DNA of 64,000 nt from Rhyacichthys aspro (taxonomy: Eukaryota; Chordata; Actinopteri; Gobiiformes; Rhyacichthyidae), in the NCBI GenBank assembly GCA_036850595.1, contig CM072160.1, positions 7,209,773-7,273,772 of the forward strand, written 5' to 3'. Below, in pieces: positions 1-11,521 of the stretch. The translations under genes and the position numbers were made by a program. The notes under the pieces are model-generated. The model did not search any database, was not told the origin of the DNA, and worked only from the letters and a program-made list of their open reading frames with translations. Numbering within the stretch: position 1 is the stretch's first letter; each line of letters opens with the position of its first letter.

Positions 1-2343
1 ATGACGTCACTTTTTTTCTCCCAGAAATAAATTCTTGGAAGGCTGCAGCGCTGTTAGGCTCGCTCTGTGGCAGGACAGGATTTATAGTCAACTGTAGAAG
101 CGGGATCTAGGAACCACCTGGATCAGACCAAGACTACACTAGTCTCTTACATGTGCTCAGATCTAACATTACACAGTCATTTTGACCTTTGCTATCTATC
201 CATCTATACCCTCTCCAAACACGTCATGTGGTCGCACGCATGAGACAGACAGAGCATATAGTTGTACTCACTCTACTTGACTGTCCCATCACGAGTATAG
301 AAAAAATAGCTATTAAACAAAATGTCTACTTTGCTGCTGTGTTAATGTCATCATGTCTGTCCCTAAACTAGTCTTAAGGAGAATTTACTCTGATCTATTG
401 CCATAGACCAAAAACACCTTGTCTCAGAGCAAGTGGGAGAAAGACCAGATTCAGGGGGCTTCAACACGTGCCCCTATGAACAAGAGGAGGAGCTTGTCGG
501 TGCAGAATTCCTCAGTATTGAATACGTTTAATACAAAAAAAAAATTCCAAGAAGTTGTTTACTCAAAGGAAGGAGGGAAGCAGAGGGTGCTTTTCCTCCT
601 CCCTTTCCTCCACTCCCTGTTTTCTCTCATCAGGACACTTAATGCTGAGCTTGCATCAAGATCAAGAATAAGAAGGAAGTGAAGCACAGATAGACAAAGA
701 GGTAACCTAAAACTGAAGAGGGGAAGCAGACAAACCGTCTGCAGACAACAAAAAGACAGAAAAATAAAACGAGGAGGGAACAAGTTAGTCTGGGGACCTT
801 AAAAGACACTTCATTTGAGAGGTTCTTATTCAATGTTAGCTCACAAAACAAAGGGTATGTCTGTCCTAAAAGGAAGGGTAAAGGCACAGCGGTTCTCAGT
901 CTGTTTGCTTCAGAAGGACACACCTCGAAGGTAGTGCAAAGGAAACATTTGCGCAGGCCTGATGTGGGCTGTGGCTCTGTCTACTGTAGGTTAAAGGCAC
1001 TCCACAGCTAAAACAACAGCTCACATAGAGCAGACACACTGTAGCACACTGTATAGGGCTGCTGTGTTCAAGGGGGGAGAGCTGCTGAAACTGGAGAAGA
1101 CAAAAACAAGAGACTGACTGGGTGTTGGGTTGGTGTTGGGCGGTGGGACGAAACCAGCTGAACAACTTCAGTGTGTGTGTTTTAAGAGGCATTCAGGGTC
1201 CCATTGAGTAGTGTGAATATGAAACAGTGGTGTGGAGAAGCACAAAGACACGCTTCAGCTCCTCTGTGTGTTACTTCCTGTTTGTGTCTTCAGTGGTTAC
1301 GTCTATAACAGAGTCTTAAGGATACAAAACAACTTCACCACAGAAGGACAATGAAATCATAAATACAAAAAAATCGAGATCTCTCCATAACACTTTTTAC
1401 TGAATGAGTATGATCAATTGAACCATGAGGGAAACCTGCAGCCCAGTAACTTTTGAGTATGTGCACCAATAAGCAACAGGTCTTTGATTTTCAGAGCTTA
1501 CTTCTTTGATTATGAACAAAAGAACACAATCATTATGCAGATTACTGTGTATAGCCATGTGATGTGACCAAAATCATTTATACATTTATACCATTTATTG
1601 TCAGTTGTACCCTTTTGGCTCAACTGATCTTACGCAACAATCACACATGAGCCTTTGATGACAGCACTGCTCATGTCCTCAGCCTTATGTGGATGCAACA
1701 GTAATGAGCTGATGTCTTTTTATGGCTCACAGCAGAGTGGCAGAAGAGGAGTGAATAATAGATTACTACAGCCAGACTCCCTCCTGTTTCACCACTCAAC
1801 CTCTGTGTCTGTGTCTCTCACGTGGGTTTCTCCCGTGATGCAGCACTTTGCCCTGACTGACGGGACCATCTTAACCCCTACTGTCTTGGTCCACTCTCTC
1901 AGGCTGTTCCCACATCGACACTCATCCACTTTACTCATCCTCTTTGCTCTTGTTTGCTTTGCTCTCTGCTGTTGTTTCTCTCCCTTTGCTCCCTTCATCT
2001 TTTGCATCACCTCCCCTAGGCCCCCTGTTTTCTACTTCTCATTTTCTCGACTCAACTCTTGACGCCTCTCGGCCTGTTCACCATTTGTCTTCACTACACT
2101 CATCTCTGCTTTTACCACAGTTTATTGATGTTCAGATCTAGCATTAAAATGTGACTGGATCTCAGGTTTCCAGAGTAAATACAACACGTAAATGCTCAGA
2201 GTCTCCTCTGTGTGTGTGTGTATTTGATTGGAGCTGTGAGATCCAGTCACATGTATTTAACGGTAATACATAAATGCATGTCTCTGAGCTATAGATGATC
2301 AAATAACTTAAATCTACGGCTGAGAGTTTGTCCTGCTACTCAC
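1..2343 (-). other. slc43a2 intron sequence (5' part of intron after the 77-base exon)
   Basis: No recognisable exon on either strand. A perfect palindromic CRE (TGACGTCA) stands at 2-9. The plus-strand open frame at 1655-2062 has low-complexity Ser/Phe/Leu composition and no family resemblance. Confidence 0.6.
2..9 (+). promoter_or_regulatory. Perfect CRE palindrome at the window edge
   Basis: TGACGTCA within a slc43a2 intron. Context to the left is not available. Confidence 0.25.
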
Positions 2344-2420
2344 CGTCAGAGAGGTGAAAGTCATGCACATGCCTCCAAAACCATTCAAGGCCAAAGCGAA
2401 GAAGATCAAGATGGACAGAT
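2344..2420 (-). CDS. slc43a2: slc43a2 coding exon (77 bases), last one in the window
   Basis: Acceptor CTTTTTCCAG, donor TGACG|GTGAGTAGC. It encodes LSILIFFALALNGFGGMCMT followed by FTSLT. It ends in phase 0; the next exon is off the window. Confidence 0.92.
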
Positions 2421-5400
2421 CTGGAAAAAGAACAGGTTTGGTGACACGGACGCATGTGATGACGCATAAACTCACTGCTCCATGACTGATGTGTTGTATG
2501 AACCCATGTTAATGTCCTGTACTAATAAATACTCTCTGGCAAAGGCAACACATGACTGGATTATAGTGGTGTACAAAATCAAATACATACTGTTGGGATC
2601 ACTGGCTCCATAGGCGATGAGGAGGCATGAGAAGGCGAAGCACGCACTGTGGACATATACCATCGTCAACAGTGAGTGATAAAACATCTCTTTTATATCA
2701 GGTTATAAATGTGTCAGTGCTGTCTTCACCTGCCCAAGAGTCGCAGCTTACGGGGCCCGTATTTGTCCATGACGATGCCCATGGGCAGCGTGATGGCCGA
2801 CAGCAAGAAGGAGCCCACAGTGAAGGCCAGGTTCAGCATCTCATCCTGGTCTTGGCAGATGGGCCAGCCGTTCAACTCGAGATACTCCTCTGAGTCGGAC
2901 TGAAGCTCGGATGAGTTGGACACGTTCAGACTTGAGCTGTTTCCTGCACAGTGACAGAAAATACATAGGTGTCGTAGTTATATAAGGTATAGTAGTTTAC
3001 TCAAAGACATAATTTGGACATTCAAGACAAGGACCAGAGCCTGTGGAGACCACTTTAAGACCAGGAACAGAGGGTAATACACTGAAAAAGATAACAGGGA
3101 AGAGTTTTAAATCTTAATGCTACAAGTCCAGTTTCAAACTAAATCCAAACTCATAGAGGGGTTTTTGGTGGATATGGGTTTTCATCCAATCACAACAAAA
3201 TGACGTGGATGAGCATACCTGATGACGTTTAGTTAAGTTTTGATTAAAAATCTCAGGGCCTAAGACAAGAAACCAAATAATAATGACTCAAGACCAAAAC
3301 TTACTCATAGAAATTCCAGTTAGTGAAAACGTTTTGAGACAATTTCCGAAACTGACTTGGTTTCAAAGGTCTAATCTGTTTTTTATAGATCAATCCAGTC
3401 TTTTCTCGGACAAACCCAATCCATGGTTTCACATCATATGAAATATATCTGTCTCTCATCATATTCCAATGTCGTCCACTGTCGCATTTTAAGGTCCAAC
3501 TGTCCCCATGCCAGGAGACACGTTAAAGGTCACATAAACACACCACGGGTAAAACAACACAATATGGGGGACTCATAAGAGCCACAAATAGTTGCAACTG
3601 AAGCCAGACGTGAGGAGGGGAGCTGCCACTCTGTAACAGCCTCCTGCCAGATCTCTTGTAAACAGTCCTCTGAGTTCACGCAGAGGCTATTTTGGTCCAT
3701 CTACTGTTAAATGTAGCCTCCAGCAAAACTCCACAGGTTGACAAGGGAGGGGAAACAGCTCCTGCACTTTTTTTTTTGTTAAACCTCCAGGAAAAACAAA
3801 GCCTAACTCAGAGGTTTAAGAAGTGGAGAGAGGGCAGTTCACCTTAGTCATGGGGACAAGAAACTTTCCAGTGTGCAATAAACAAAATGTGCTTTCTCTA
3901 TAAGTACTTTGCTTTTGTTGGATTCCTTTGTCTGAGCCAGATTAAAAAGAAACAGGGAAGTTAAGGGGAACAACGGGAAGTCATTATGTCCTAATGAACG
4001 AAGTCCGGGGCCATGGGAGGACCTGAGTGGGTGAAAGGTGACACAGCCTTAAATGAGTGCAGAGTTGTTTATGCTTTTGGGTCTGACCAAAGCAGTGCAG
4101 TTGTGAATTGTGCTGAGCCCCTGTGTCCTTCAGTCAGCCTCATATGGGGGTTCCTTTAACACCTATTAGGATGTCTTGACATTGGTGTGACAGGAGAGGA
4201 ACAACAAAGTGAATTATACACAGATTACTTATTTTTATTAGAGCCAAAACTAAATAAAATCCCTTTAACATTTGCTTCTAGAATCATATAGAATCATACG
4301 TCTCTTTTAAACTTTAAACAGTCTTAAGGCTTATGTGATGTACTTGATGGTTGTTGGTATTTGAAGGAGGTTGGATTAAGTGAATTAAGTGCTGAAGTGA
4401 AAGGCAGATGTCCCCAGCGGAGAAAGCTGCTGACTAATCAAAGGTCTGCAGAGTCAATAAGGGAAGAGCCCTGACATTCATTGGGGACAAACACAGCGAA
4501 GGCCAGTCCCTGCTAAAGTACTTCAGGATGTGTCACCTGAGAGACAGCTGTTGTTTTTAAGCAGTGTTTATATCAACACTGTAAAAACAAGGCTCTCTGT
4601 ACAGGTTTTACTAGGCCACTCTTCTCAACAATGTGCCACGGCTCCTTTTTAGGCTTTTTTTGCTTGAACATGAATGAAGCCTAACCCTAATCATGTTGGT
4701 TAATAATTGAAAGGAGAATTCATGATATTTTAATATGACTTGTTACTTTTTCCTTGAGTCTAAAAGAAAGGGTCAATTGATGAACTATTAGTCCTAAGTA
4801 ACTGTTTACAAAAGTATTGTGTGAATGTGATGGTGGGAGTGTGTTTTGTTCATAGAGCCAGTCATAGGACAAACAGGGGTGACTTTTAAGAGCAGCCCAC
4901 AAGTGTGACTACATGACACACATTCACAGACACACACTTGACAGCAACAAAGCAACCACAACCTCGCGTGGGAGCAGACAACTGACGATAAACAGAAACC
5001 CACAAACACGTTTAAACACATCTGTGACACAGTGGACAGGTTTTTAACGAACACAAACAGCAAATATGGAGGGTGGCATGTGTTGAGTAGGGCATAATAT
5101 AGTTGCAGACTGAGTACATGAAGCCAGAAGTGATTACTGTATTTAGAAAAAAATCAAAGTTCAGGTAGTGAGATGGTCATAAAGTTAGCTGCTTCTTGCT
5201 GGTGATGCTAATGGCCTATTTCTTTACAGACAGCAGAAGGCAACAAGCTGTAAATCCCACCAGTTGTGACAAAGTAAAGCTAATCAGAGAGAACAACAAT
5301 CAGTGAATGAGAGTCAATAAGACCCAGACTTCTCAGAGCCAAATCTTTTTGCCACACAAGCTTTCTCTTTGGCAACTGATCCCAAAGTCCATTATTCTTT

Positions 5401-6790
5401 CACTGTCTAATCAAGCAGTGGAGAGGATGAAGAAACAGGCATTTAGTCACCTTATGTGACTAAATGCACATTCCTAATGAATTTATGCAACAATATACAG
5501 ACCAGCCCTTTTTAATTAAGACAGGCGTGAACAGGACCACTCCTCACACTCGCTCCTGGCAGTGCCTGGACTCTGGGTGATAACACTGACCTGACAAGAC
5601 CTTATATGTAGCTTACAATGAAAAACGCAAGACATGCTCCAGAAATGCATGAAAATAAACACCAGAATGTTCTAACCACAGTACAAATGCCTAAATGGAC
5701 AAATTAAATGAATGTGTGAGAGTAATAAATCCAAAAACTCTATTAGGGCTTTAATCACTGCTTCTTTGTGAAAAACAGATCAGAGGGTCAAAGGGAAAAC
5801 AACAATAGAATAATAATTAAAATGTATGATGTCAATACACATAATTGGTCTGCACATCAGTCTATTGTGTGGACAATTATGAACATAACAAGAATGACGT
5901 TGACGTGAAGTAATAATGTTCTGATTTTTGTGAAAAGGTTGCTCTCAAGAGAAAACATTATTTTGCTTCTGGACTTATTATAGTTTTTTTTCTCTGTTAA
6001 AATCCAACCATAAGTAAAGCCAAAAAACAAAGTCACAAGCTCCTTTTGCTCCTGAGTGCTTCAGCTCCTGCTTTAATCTAGGGCAACTAAGGACAGAGTC
6101 AGGTAAAATATCCGTTTGATCTGAGGCAGAGAGCTGCTTCAGAGCGGTGTTTGAAGCTTGTGTGGAGCCTGACTGGTGCTGCTGTACCGACTTGTTTTAC
6201 ACAAGGAAATCCCAGCTGTTGGATCAATATACAGTAAATGCTGTGTGTTGGCTAATAATGCCACAGCTGTTGTCCTTGCTATTGCAATTAAAATGAGAGC
6301 AGCCAAAGCATGATGTTGATACAATAAGCCTTTTGTACACTTGTTTATGTCCTTAAATCTCTTGCTGCTTCCACCACACCCAATTAGCACATAGTGTGTA
6401 GTAATCAGGCTCTGGAAGTTTTGAGACATCCTGAAAATTGTCATTAAATCCCACTAAGAAGCAGAACTCTGATTAATCAAAGATAAAGTCGCAATTGGTT
6501 GACTGGAATACACTTTAGGGGATTTTGATAAATATTGTCCATGTTCTACCATACTACCTCCATACCTCACTGTCACTCTTCCTAAATCTGCCCATCTCGC
6601 CCTGTTTGTCATGAGGTGTGAGAAACTCACCTGGTCCCTTGCAAAGGTAGGAGTAGAAGCCCTCAGACTTCAGCATGATGAGCAGGGACCCCCAGCCTAG
6701 AAGCACAGCTGAGAAAAGCAGATTCTCAATGACCGCAGTGATGGCCATCCACCAGCGGCGGGAAAAGGCTGTAGCCAGTGTTGGAGCCAT
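2344..6790 (-). CDS. slc43a2: slc43a2 (LAT4) amino-acid transporter, 5' four coding exons; gene continues off the left edge
   Basis: Seen: four minus-strand exons (6631-6790, 2730-2943, 2591-2646, 2344-2420) join in frame to 169 codons, all with GT-AG borders. The protein begins MAPTLATAFSRRWWMAITAV and contains FSAVLLGWGSLLIMLKSEGF, then GSFLLSAITLPMGIVMDKYG and LALNGFGGMCMTFTSL. This matches the start of vertebrate SLC43A2 nearly residue for residue. Known: the family (about 570 residues, 12 membrane segments, major facilitator fold) mediates Na+-independent uniport of branched-chain and other neutral amino acids at the plasma membrane. Here membrane segments 1 to about 4 are present. The remaining roughly 400 residues must lie beyond position 1, since no later exon (expected to start LPNLFGDLRS-like) is seen in 1-2343. 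Teleosts may have a and b copies; which this is cannot be told. Confidence 0.95.
2591..2646 (-). CDS. slc43a2: slc43a2 coding exon (56 bases)
   Basis: Acceptor TATGTCCACAG, donor AACA|GTATGT. The read-through from the previous exon encodes SACFAFSCLLIAYGASDPN, against SACFAVSCLLIAYGASKPN in human SLC43A2. Confidence 0.92.
2730..2943 (-). CDS. slc43a2: slc43a2 coding exon: extracellular loop 1 and second membrane helix
   Basis: 214 bases between acceptor CACTGTGCAG and donor GGCAG|GTGAAG. After the junction the loop reads GNSSSLNVSNSSEL, giving three N-x-S sequons, then an acidic stretch. The conserved part NGWPICQDQDEMLNLAFTVG and the MFS signature MDKYGPRKLRLLG follow. The acidic, serine-rich loop is the least conserved part of the family. 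Confidence 0.93.
2944..6630 (-). other. slc43a2 intron between start exon and loop-1 exon
   Basis: 3.7 kb without recognisable exons. Stretches rich in 'aagaccaagac'-type words (about 3010-3300) resemble those at 31.7 and 57.5 kb. Nothing else can be assigned. Confidence 0.6.
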
Positions 6791-6858
6791 GATGCCTTGG
6801 TGAGAGGTAGATCAGCACAGGCCTGACTGGAGAAGGTTGAAGGAGGCTGCTAGAGAGC
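6631..6858 (-). CDS. slc43a2: slc43a2 start-codon exon (5'UTR tail plus codons 1-53)
   Basis: The acceptor CTTTGTCTTGCAG ends at 6859, so the exon starts at 6858. The ATG is at 6788-6790 and the donor CCAG|GTGAG follows 6631. Coding part 6631-6790 gives 53 codons plus one base and covers the cytosolic N terminus and first membrane helix. The segment 6791-6858 is 5'UTR, so at least one non-coding exon lies upstream. Confidence 0.93.
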
Positions 6859-7263
6859 CTGCAAGACAAAGGAAGGAGAATATGTGTCTATAAATAAAGT
6901 TCAAGCTTACAATGGTTTTAATTGTTTAAAAACGGCTCAATTTTGAATACAGTAAAAGTACATAAATATGTATATAAATATAGCCTCACACAGCCAGAAT
7001 GCATTATCCATTGTTAATGCAACAGTGTTCACAGCACTTTGCCAAAGCCATTGTGGAAATATTTATATTACTTATATGCCACATAATATAAATTGTTTGG
7101 GCTTGCAACTTATAAAACATTCACATCTAAATGAGGGCTTATGTGACTTGTGTTTTTAATCACATTCTGAGCATAAACCATCAGCGTTTCTTTGTTCTTT
7201 TGTGCTAATTATGGTCTAGGCAAGGGAACCCTCATAAACACAAAACAGCTGAGGAGCCCAAGT

Positions 7264-7340
7264 CCCGCCCATTAAAGGCCACCGCCCGCCCCCGGGAAAC
7301 TCTCATTGGCTTAAACATCTTTCTGCTTGGTTTTTATTGG
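7264..7340 (-). promoter_or_regulatory. GC-box/CCAAT cluster in slc43a2 intron 1, possible alternative promoter
   Basis: Several GC boxes sit at about 7264-7293, and two ATTGG (CCAAT on minus) motifs at 7305-7309 and 7336-7340. On the minus strand the order is CCAAT, CCAAT, GC boxes, as in TATA-less promoters. A transcript from here could reach the start-codon exon 400 bases downstream, but I see no well-placed donor. Confidence 0.4.
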
Positions 7341-8125
7341 CTCTTAGTGACATAGCCGCTACAGTAGCTACACGTGAGTTTCTGCTGCATTTACGGCCCA
7401 CAGGGAAATATGAAACTGTTCTTTATGTTGAACTGTATTATAACGTGACAGCAGCAGGGATGTAGTGATTAGTATAGCGCTGTTTATCCTAAATCGGTTT
7501 GTCTTTTATGTAGATTTTGAGATATGTGGCCTGAACATATTAAATATATTTGTACATACACAGTTTATGGTTTTTAACTGCAGGTTTCTAACCATAGCCT
7601 ATAGCTAATCTTTACGAGACTTTGACCATTCCTTTTGATAATGAATGTTGAGCGATTATTTTACCTCAGCCTTCTTCACGTTTTGATTTATATTGTGTAA
7701 TGACTGAGTTTAAAATTGAATATCGTGTATATCAGTTTAATCTTAACTATAAAGTGTATAAGATGACGCAAATTGTGATACAAACTGACACCCATTTTAC
7801 AATTTTTTTTTTTTTTTTCCACTGTTAATATCATATTATCTGCCTCTCTGCATTGACAAAAGACATCGATGGTACATGAAGGCAGCACAAGTTAAAGCCG
7901 GTTTGAACCAGCGCCGCGCGAGATTCAGGTGTCACTCGATTGTCAAGTTTTTTTCATCCTCTTTACCTCTGCAAGCCTTGCATGGACACGGAATTAAAAT
8001 AAAAATCAAGCATACTGTTAAATATGTTAATAATAAAACAAATTGAACGATGTTATAATGGTTTAATAATGATATAAAACTGGCATTACCATCAAATAAT
8101 TTGCAAACGGTCAAGTAGCTTAACC

Positions 8126-8138
8126 ATTGCTAGGTAAC
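8126..8138 (+). promoter_or_regulatory. RFX (X-box)-like motif
   Basis: ATTGCTAGGTAAC fits the X-box pattern (GTTRCY-N-RGYAAC) with one mismatch at the first base. It sits in slc43a2 intron 1 near a CpG-containing patch (7900-7925). Function is inferred from the motif only. Confidence 0.3.
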
Positions 8139-9735
8139 AGTAACCGTTGCTTTTTCTCCTTTTCCGAGCGTGTGCTAATTTATCGTTAGCTTTGTAATAA
8201 AATACAGCCTTCATACATGACCTAACTTGTATCGTAGGTCATCATAACCCACAGCATATTAATATAGTAGATACATTGTTGTTGTTTTTTCCCACGGCAA
8301 GCTGAAATGCTCTTAATTTAATTGCTTGAGACCGAGAGGATGAAGACTAACATCAAAAATACAGTGCTCATTAGCTGTAAAAAACCACTTCAGAACAAAG
8401 ACAGTATCGTGGAGAATAAAGAGCAAAGCCTGAAACTGGTCTGAACTGGACTGGAATCATCCGCACAACATACCCCTCCCTCCGCTTCCTCCATCCACTA
8501 TCTGCATCTGACTCCAACCCCCTCCATCACCAGCATCAAACGAGTTAAACCGCACACATCCGGTCCACGCCTTCACAATAAGAGCAAGAAAAAAATCTGC
8601 ACATCGCCATATCAATCAAGTAGTTTAAAAAATAAAAAAATAAAAAATACTACTTGCACTGTGAAGACTTTAACGGGCTGCACATTTATATTGCTTGCTT
8701 TTCGTACTATAGACTAAAATTATATGTATATTGATACACATCTGTCTCCTCTTACAGCACTTTTGTAACTAGGTGTAAAAACAGCTAAATACATATAACA
8801 TAAGGTACATTATGGTAAATTTTAATAGGCTGCAACAACCTTGCAATTTAATTATAAAATATTTGTGAACAATAAAATATGCAGACCCTATTATTAAACT
8901 CGTATTATATATGTATGTGCTTGTGCAAATCGTGGCTGGATACATTTTGACAGAAAATATGTTTATGTTAGGGGAAGGAAAGTAAATGGAGTTTAATGAA
9001 CACTGCCCATGTTATATTAGTGACTGAGTGACAGGCCTTGTTCACTTTGATCACAAAATTAATGGCATTAAGAAAAACGGCACTTTATTTTGAAAATCAC
9101 ATATGCATTTCCTCGAGACTGCCGCATGTTTCCAGTGTACCTTGACGCTGTTGTGGCAGAGGCGCTCAGCTGTTCAGTATCAACAACAGAATAATCACCA
9201 AAGCACTGCTGCTGAGACAAAGACGAGCAGGAGACACAGAGGAATTCCCTGTTGTTTTAACATTTCATCGTTATTTTAGTGACACTGACTGCTAAGAAAT
9301 GCAATGAAAACTTTGCTGCAGTGTTGAATAACTGCTGTCATAACAGACGGGTGAAAACACATGGAAACGGAAGAACAGCTGCAAGTTTCCATTTGATATA
9401 ACATGGTTTAAATGGCATTCACAACAATGTCACACAATGACAGCATCGACACTGGCAAAAAAGGAACCTGCTTATAGTTATTTTTACAAGCTAGTCGTGT
9501 TTTTTGATTCAATAGTGCCACAAAAACAAGGAACCTTAAAAAAAAAGGAATTGCAGTACACAAAGACTAGCCCTGTAAAATGTTAAAATGTTTCATTAAT
9601 GTTAATATGTTTGGACGAATTTGAGATTAAAGTTAGTTTGTCATTGAAATACGGTGATTCATGAATTGAAATGCCTCAAACTGCCTGTGCTTCAGTGAAG
9701 TGCAGTGTAGAGCATCCTTTCTGCGGACAGCTTAC

Positions 9736-9880
9736 CTGACTCCGGATCCGGGGACAAAAGAGCCGCTCTGTCCGCTGTCACTACTCTTTCTGCAGATGTC
9801 CCCGTTCCTCGGTCACAACAGACAAAGCAGCAGGATTATTTCAGACATAAATTGCTTCTTTGGTTTGTTTCTATCACAAT
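9736..9880 (-). other. slc43a2: slc43a2 non-coding first exon (5' end approximate)
   Basis: A good minus-strand donor (GAGTCAG|GTAAGC) follows 9736, about 2.9 kb upstream of the start-codon exon, whose acceptor needs an upstream partner. The 5' limit near 9880 is inferred from the TATA box at 9906-9912. Confidence 0.6.
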
Positions 9881-9905
9881 TTCCCCCTCATCCTCATTGC
9901 TTCCC

Positions 9906-9954
9906 CTTTATAGCAGCGCAGAGCCGTTCACAAACAACACCGCGCCCTGATTGG
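9906..9954 (-). promoter_or_regulatory. slc43a2 main promoter: TATA box and CCAAT box
   Basis: On the minus strand TATAAAG lies at 9906-9912 and CCAAT at 9950-9954, the usual spacing. A second, inverted CCAAT is at 9984-9988. Local GC content is higher than around it. The order CCAAT, TATA, then the exon with donor at 9736 all points toward slc43a2. Confidence 0.65.
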
Positions 9955-11005
9955 CTGAGGGCTGAGCTAGAGACGAGCAGCAGCCAATCAGAGAGCGCCA
10001 GTATTAATGAGTGTTGTTTCACAAGTCTTAAAAAATAGTTGGCAAAATGCTTCCCTCATGTTTGTACCACACTGCTCAAAAACAGACGGTTTTTCAGTAA
10101 AAGTGCAGAAAATAATCAAGGCTGACTTTCCAAGAACTTTAGTATAGAATTTATCTTTTAAACCCACGTTAAAAAGAGAAATAACAGCTAACACATATAA
10201 GGTATTCTTCTATTATGCCTCATAAAATTTTGCCGGTTAACGGAAAAAGCTATGTTAGCAAAAGAGCTAAACAAATACCAACATTTTCCTTCAACCAAGA
10301 AGCAATTCAACGATTATTTAATTAATCCATATTAAATGCATTAGTCTCTCACTACATCAGCGTTGTTTCTGGTATAATAAATGTTTGTATGAGTGAATGA
10401 TCCAGTGTGTTGCCTAAAAACAACACTTTTACCAAACTTATATAACTTATATAAGGTGTCAGATTGTTTACTTCCTCGTCATGCCAAATTTCTAATTCTC
10501 AGAAGTACCAGAGAGAGCGGAGGGTACACATGCTCCAGAAACAGCCTGGAGAAAACAAAACAGAGAAGTCTTCAACAAGACTGAGGGCGACACCTCGTGG
10601 CAAATAGGGGTATAACAAGAAGATTATTTCCCTTAGGCTTCCATCACAGCAATGCAAATACATGACTTCATTCACATTATCACACCTGATCTATTTGTAT
10701 AGGCCTATTTCCACAATATTCAATCAATAAAAATAAACTTTTTTTATTGGATTTAAAACTGATCTATGTCTTAAACAGCTCTAGAATAGACTATAAAATG
10801 ACAAACAATATTACTCTTTGACACTCAAATATACTCCCCTTTCAATCATTATTTGGTCTATATCATGTTTTTCTTTGGTTGTGATACAATCTCCCAGGTT
10901 TTTTGGACCTCACTGGCTATTTTTCTCAGATTTGGTTCACAAATTGTTAGTGTTTGTATGAGTGAAATAAGGAAGTACATAAACAAGAATAAACAAGACA
11001 CTCAT
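9955..11005. other. Intergenic interval between myo1c 3' end and slc43a2 promoter
   Basis: About 1.05 kb, AT-rich, with no open frame of note. It lacks any trace of the inositol phosphatase (inpp5k) or PI-transfer protein (pitpna) genes that separate these neighbours in mammals. Confidence 0.6.
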
Positions 11006-11023
11006 GAGCTTGTATTATTCAGA

Positions 11024-11029
11024 TTTATT
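11024..11029 (-). terminator. Poly(A) signal of myo1c (distal)
   Basis: AATAAA on the minus strand. It is followed within 20-45 bases by a GU-rich stretch (TGTCTTGTTTATTCTTG), the classic downstream element. Cleavage is expected near 11005-11015. Confidence 0.65.
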
Positions 11030-11515
11030 GTTTCAGATCCTTAGTATTTTTATCATAGTGTGTTGGCATATTGATACATTGTTTTGGTGCATACAGTAAT
11101 GATGTCAGAAGTGCATTTGTACGTTACGATTCTGTTTAGATAAAGCTTATATACAGAGGAGGTGCCGCTGGAAAACTACAAATGGCCATCTTCAGTTAAC
11201 AACAAAACGCTGCTGACAGTGAAGGAGGTATTTCTCTTATGATCCCATACAAATATTGCTATTCAAAAAGGCACATAAAAGGTTAACATCATCAAACAAT
11301 ACTTAAAGCTTTTTCTCTCCACAATTTTTTTTAACATAATCAAACCTAACTTGGCTTGAGTCTCTCATTTATAACACAAACTGTACATATACATCTCCCT
11401 CCTAACAAAACAACACAATAATAGCATGAATCATACAATACAGAATCACTATAAATCAAAAGGGTTCATTGCTTCTTTGGCTACAACAATCTAAGTGCAG
11501 TAGCACAGCCTTAGT

Positions 11516-11521
11516 TTTATT
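11516..11521 (-). terminator. Possible proximal poly(A) signal of myo1c
   Basis: AATAAA on the minus strand with a weaker TTGTTGTAG element about 35 bases downstream. It would shorten the 3'UTR by about 0.5 kb. Confidence 0.35.

Larger units (their letters stand above)
6859..9735 (-). other. slc43a2 intron 1
   Basis: No coding sequence seen. It holds the GC/CCAAT cluster at 7264-7340, a T16 homopolymer at 7803-7818, and an RFX-like palindrome at 8126-8138. The remainder is AT-rich. Confidence 0.55.

Noticed and set aside
1655..2062. Longest plus-strand open frame in the left part (135 codons)
   Set aside because: Low-complexity Ser/Phe/Leu/Cys composition from a pyrimidine-rich stretch within a slc43a2 intron. 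No recognisable family, motif or splice framework.
6903..6910. Donor-like GTAAGC on the minus strand just upstream of the slc43a2 start exon
   Set aside because: The intron to the acceptor at 6859 would be only about 50 bases, below the usual vertebrate minimum.
9700..10038. Plus-strand open frame across the slc43a2 promoter
   Set aside because: It overlaps the TATA and CCAAT elements and first exon of slc43a2 on the other strand. Composition is not protein-like.
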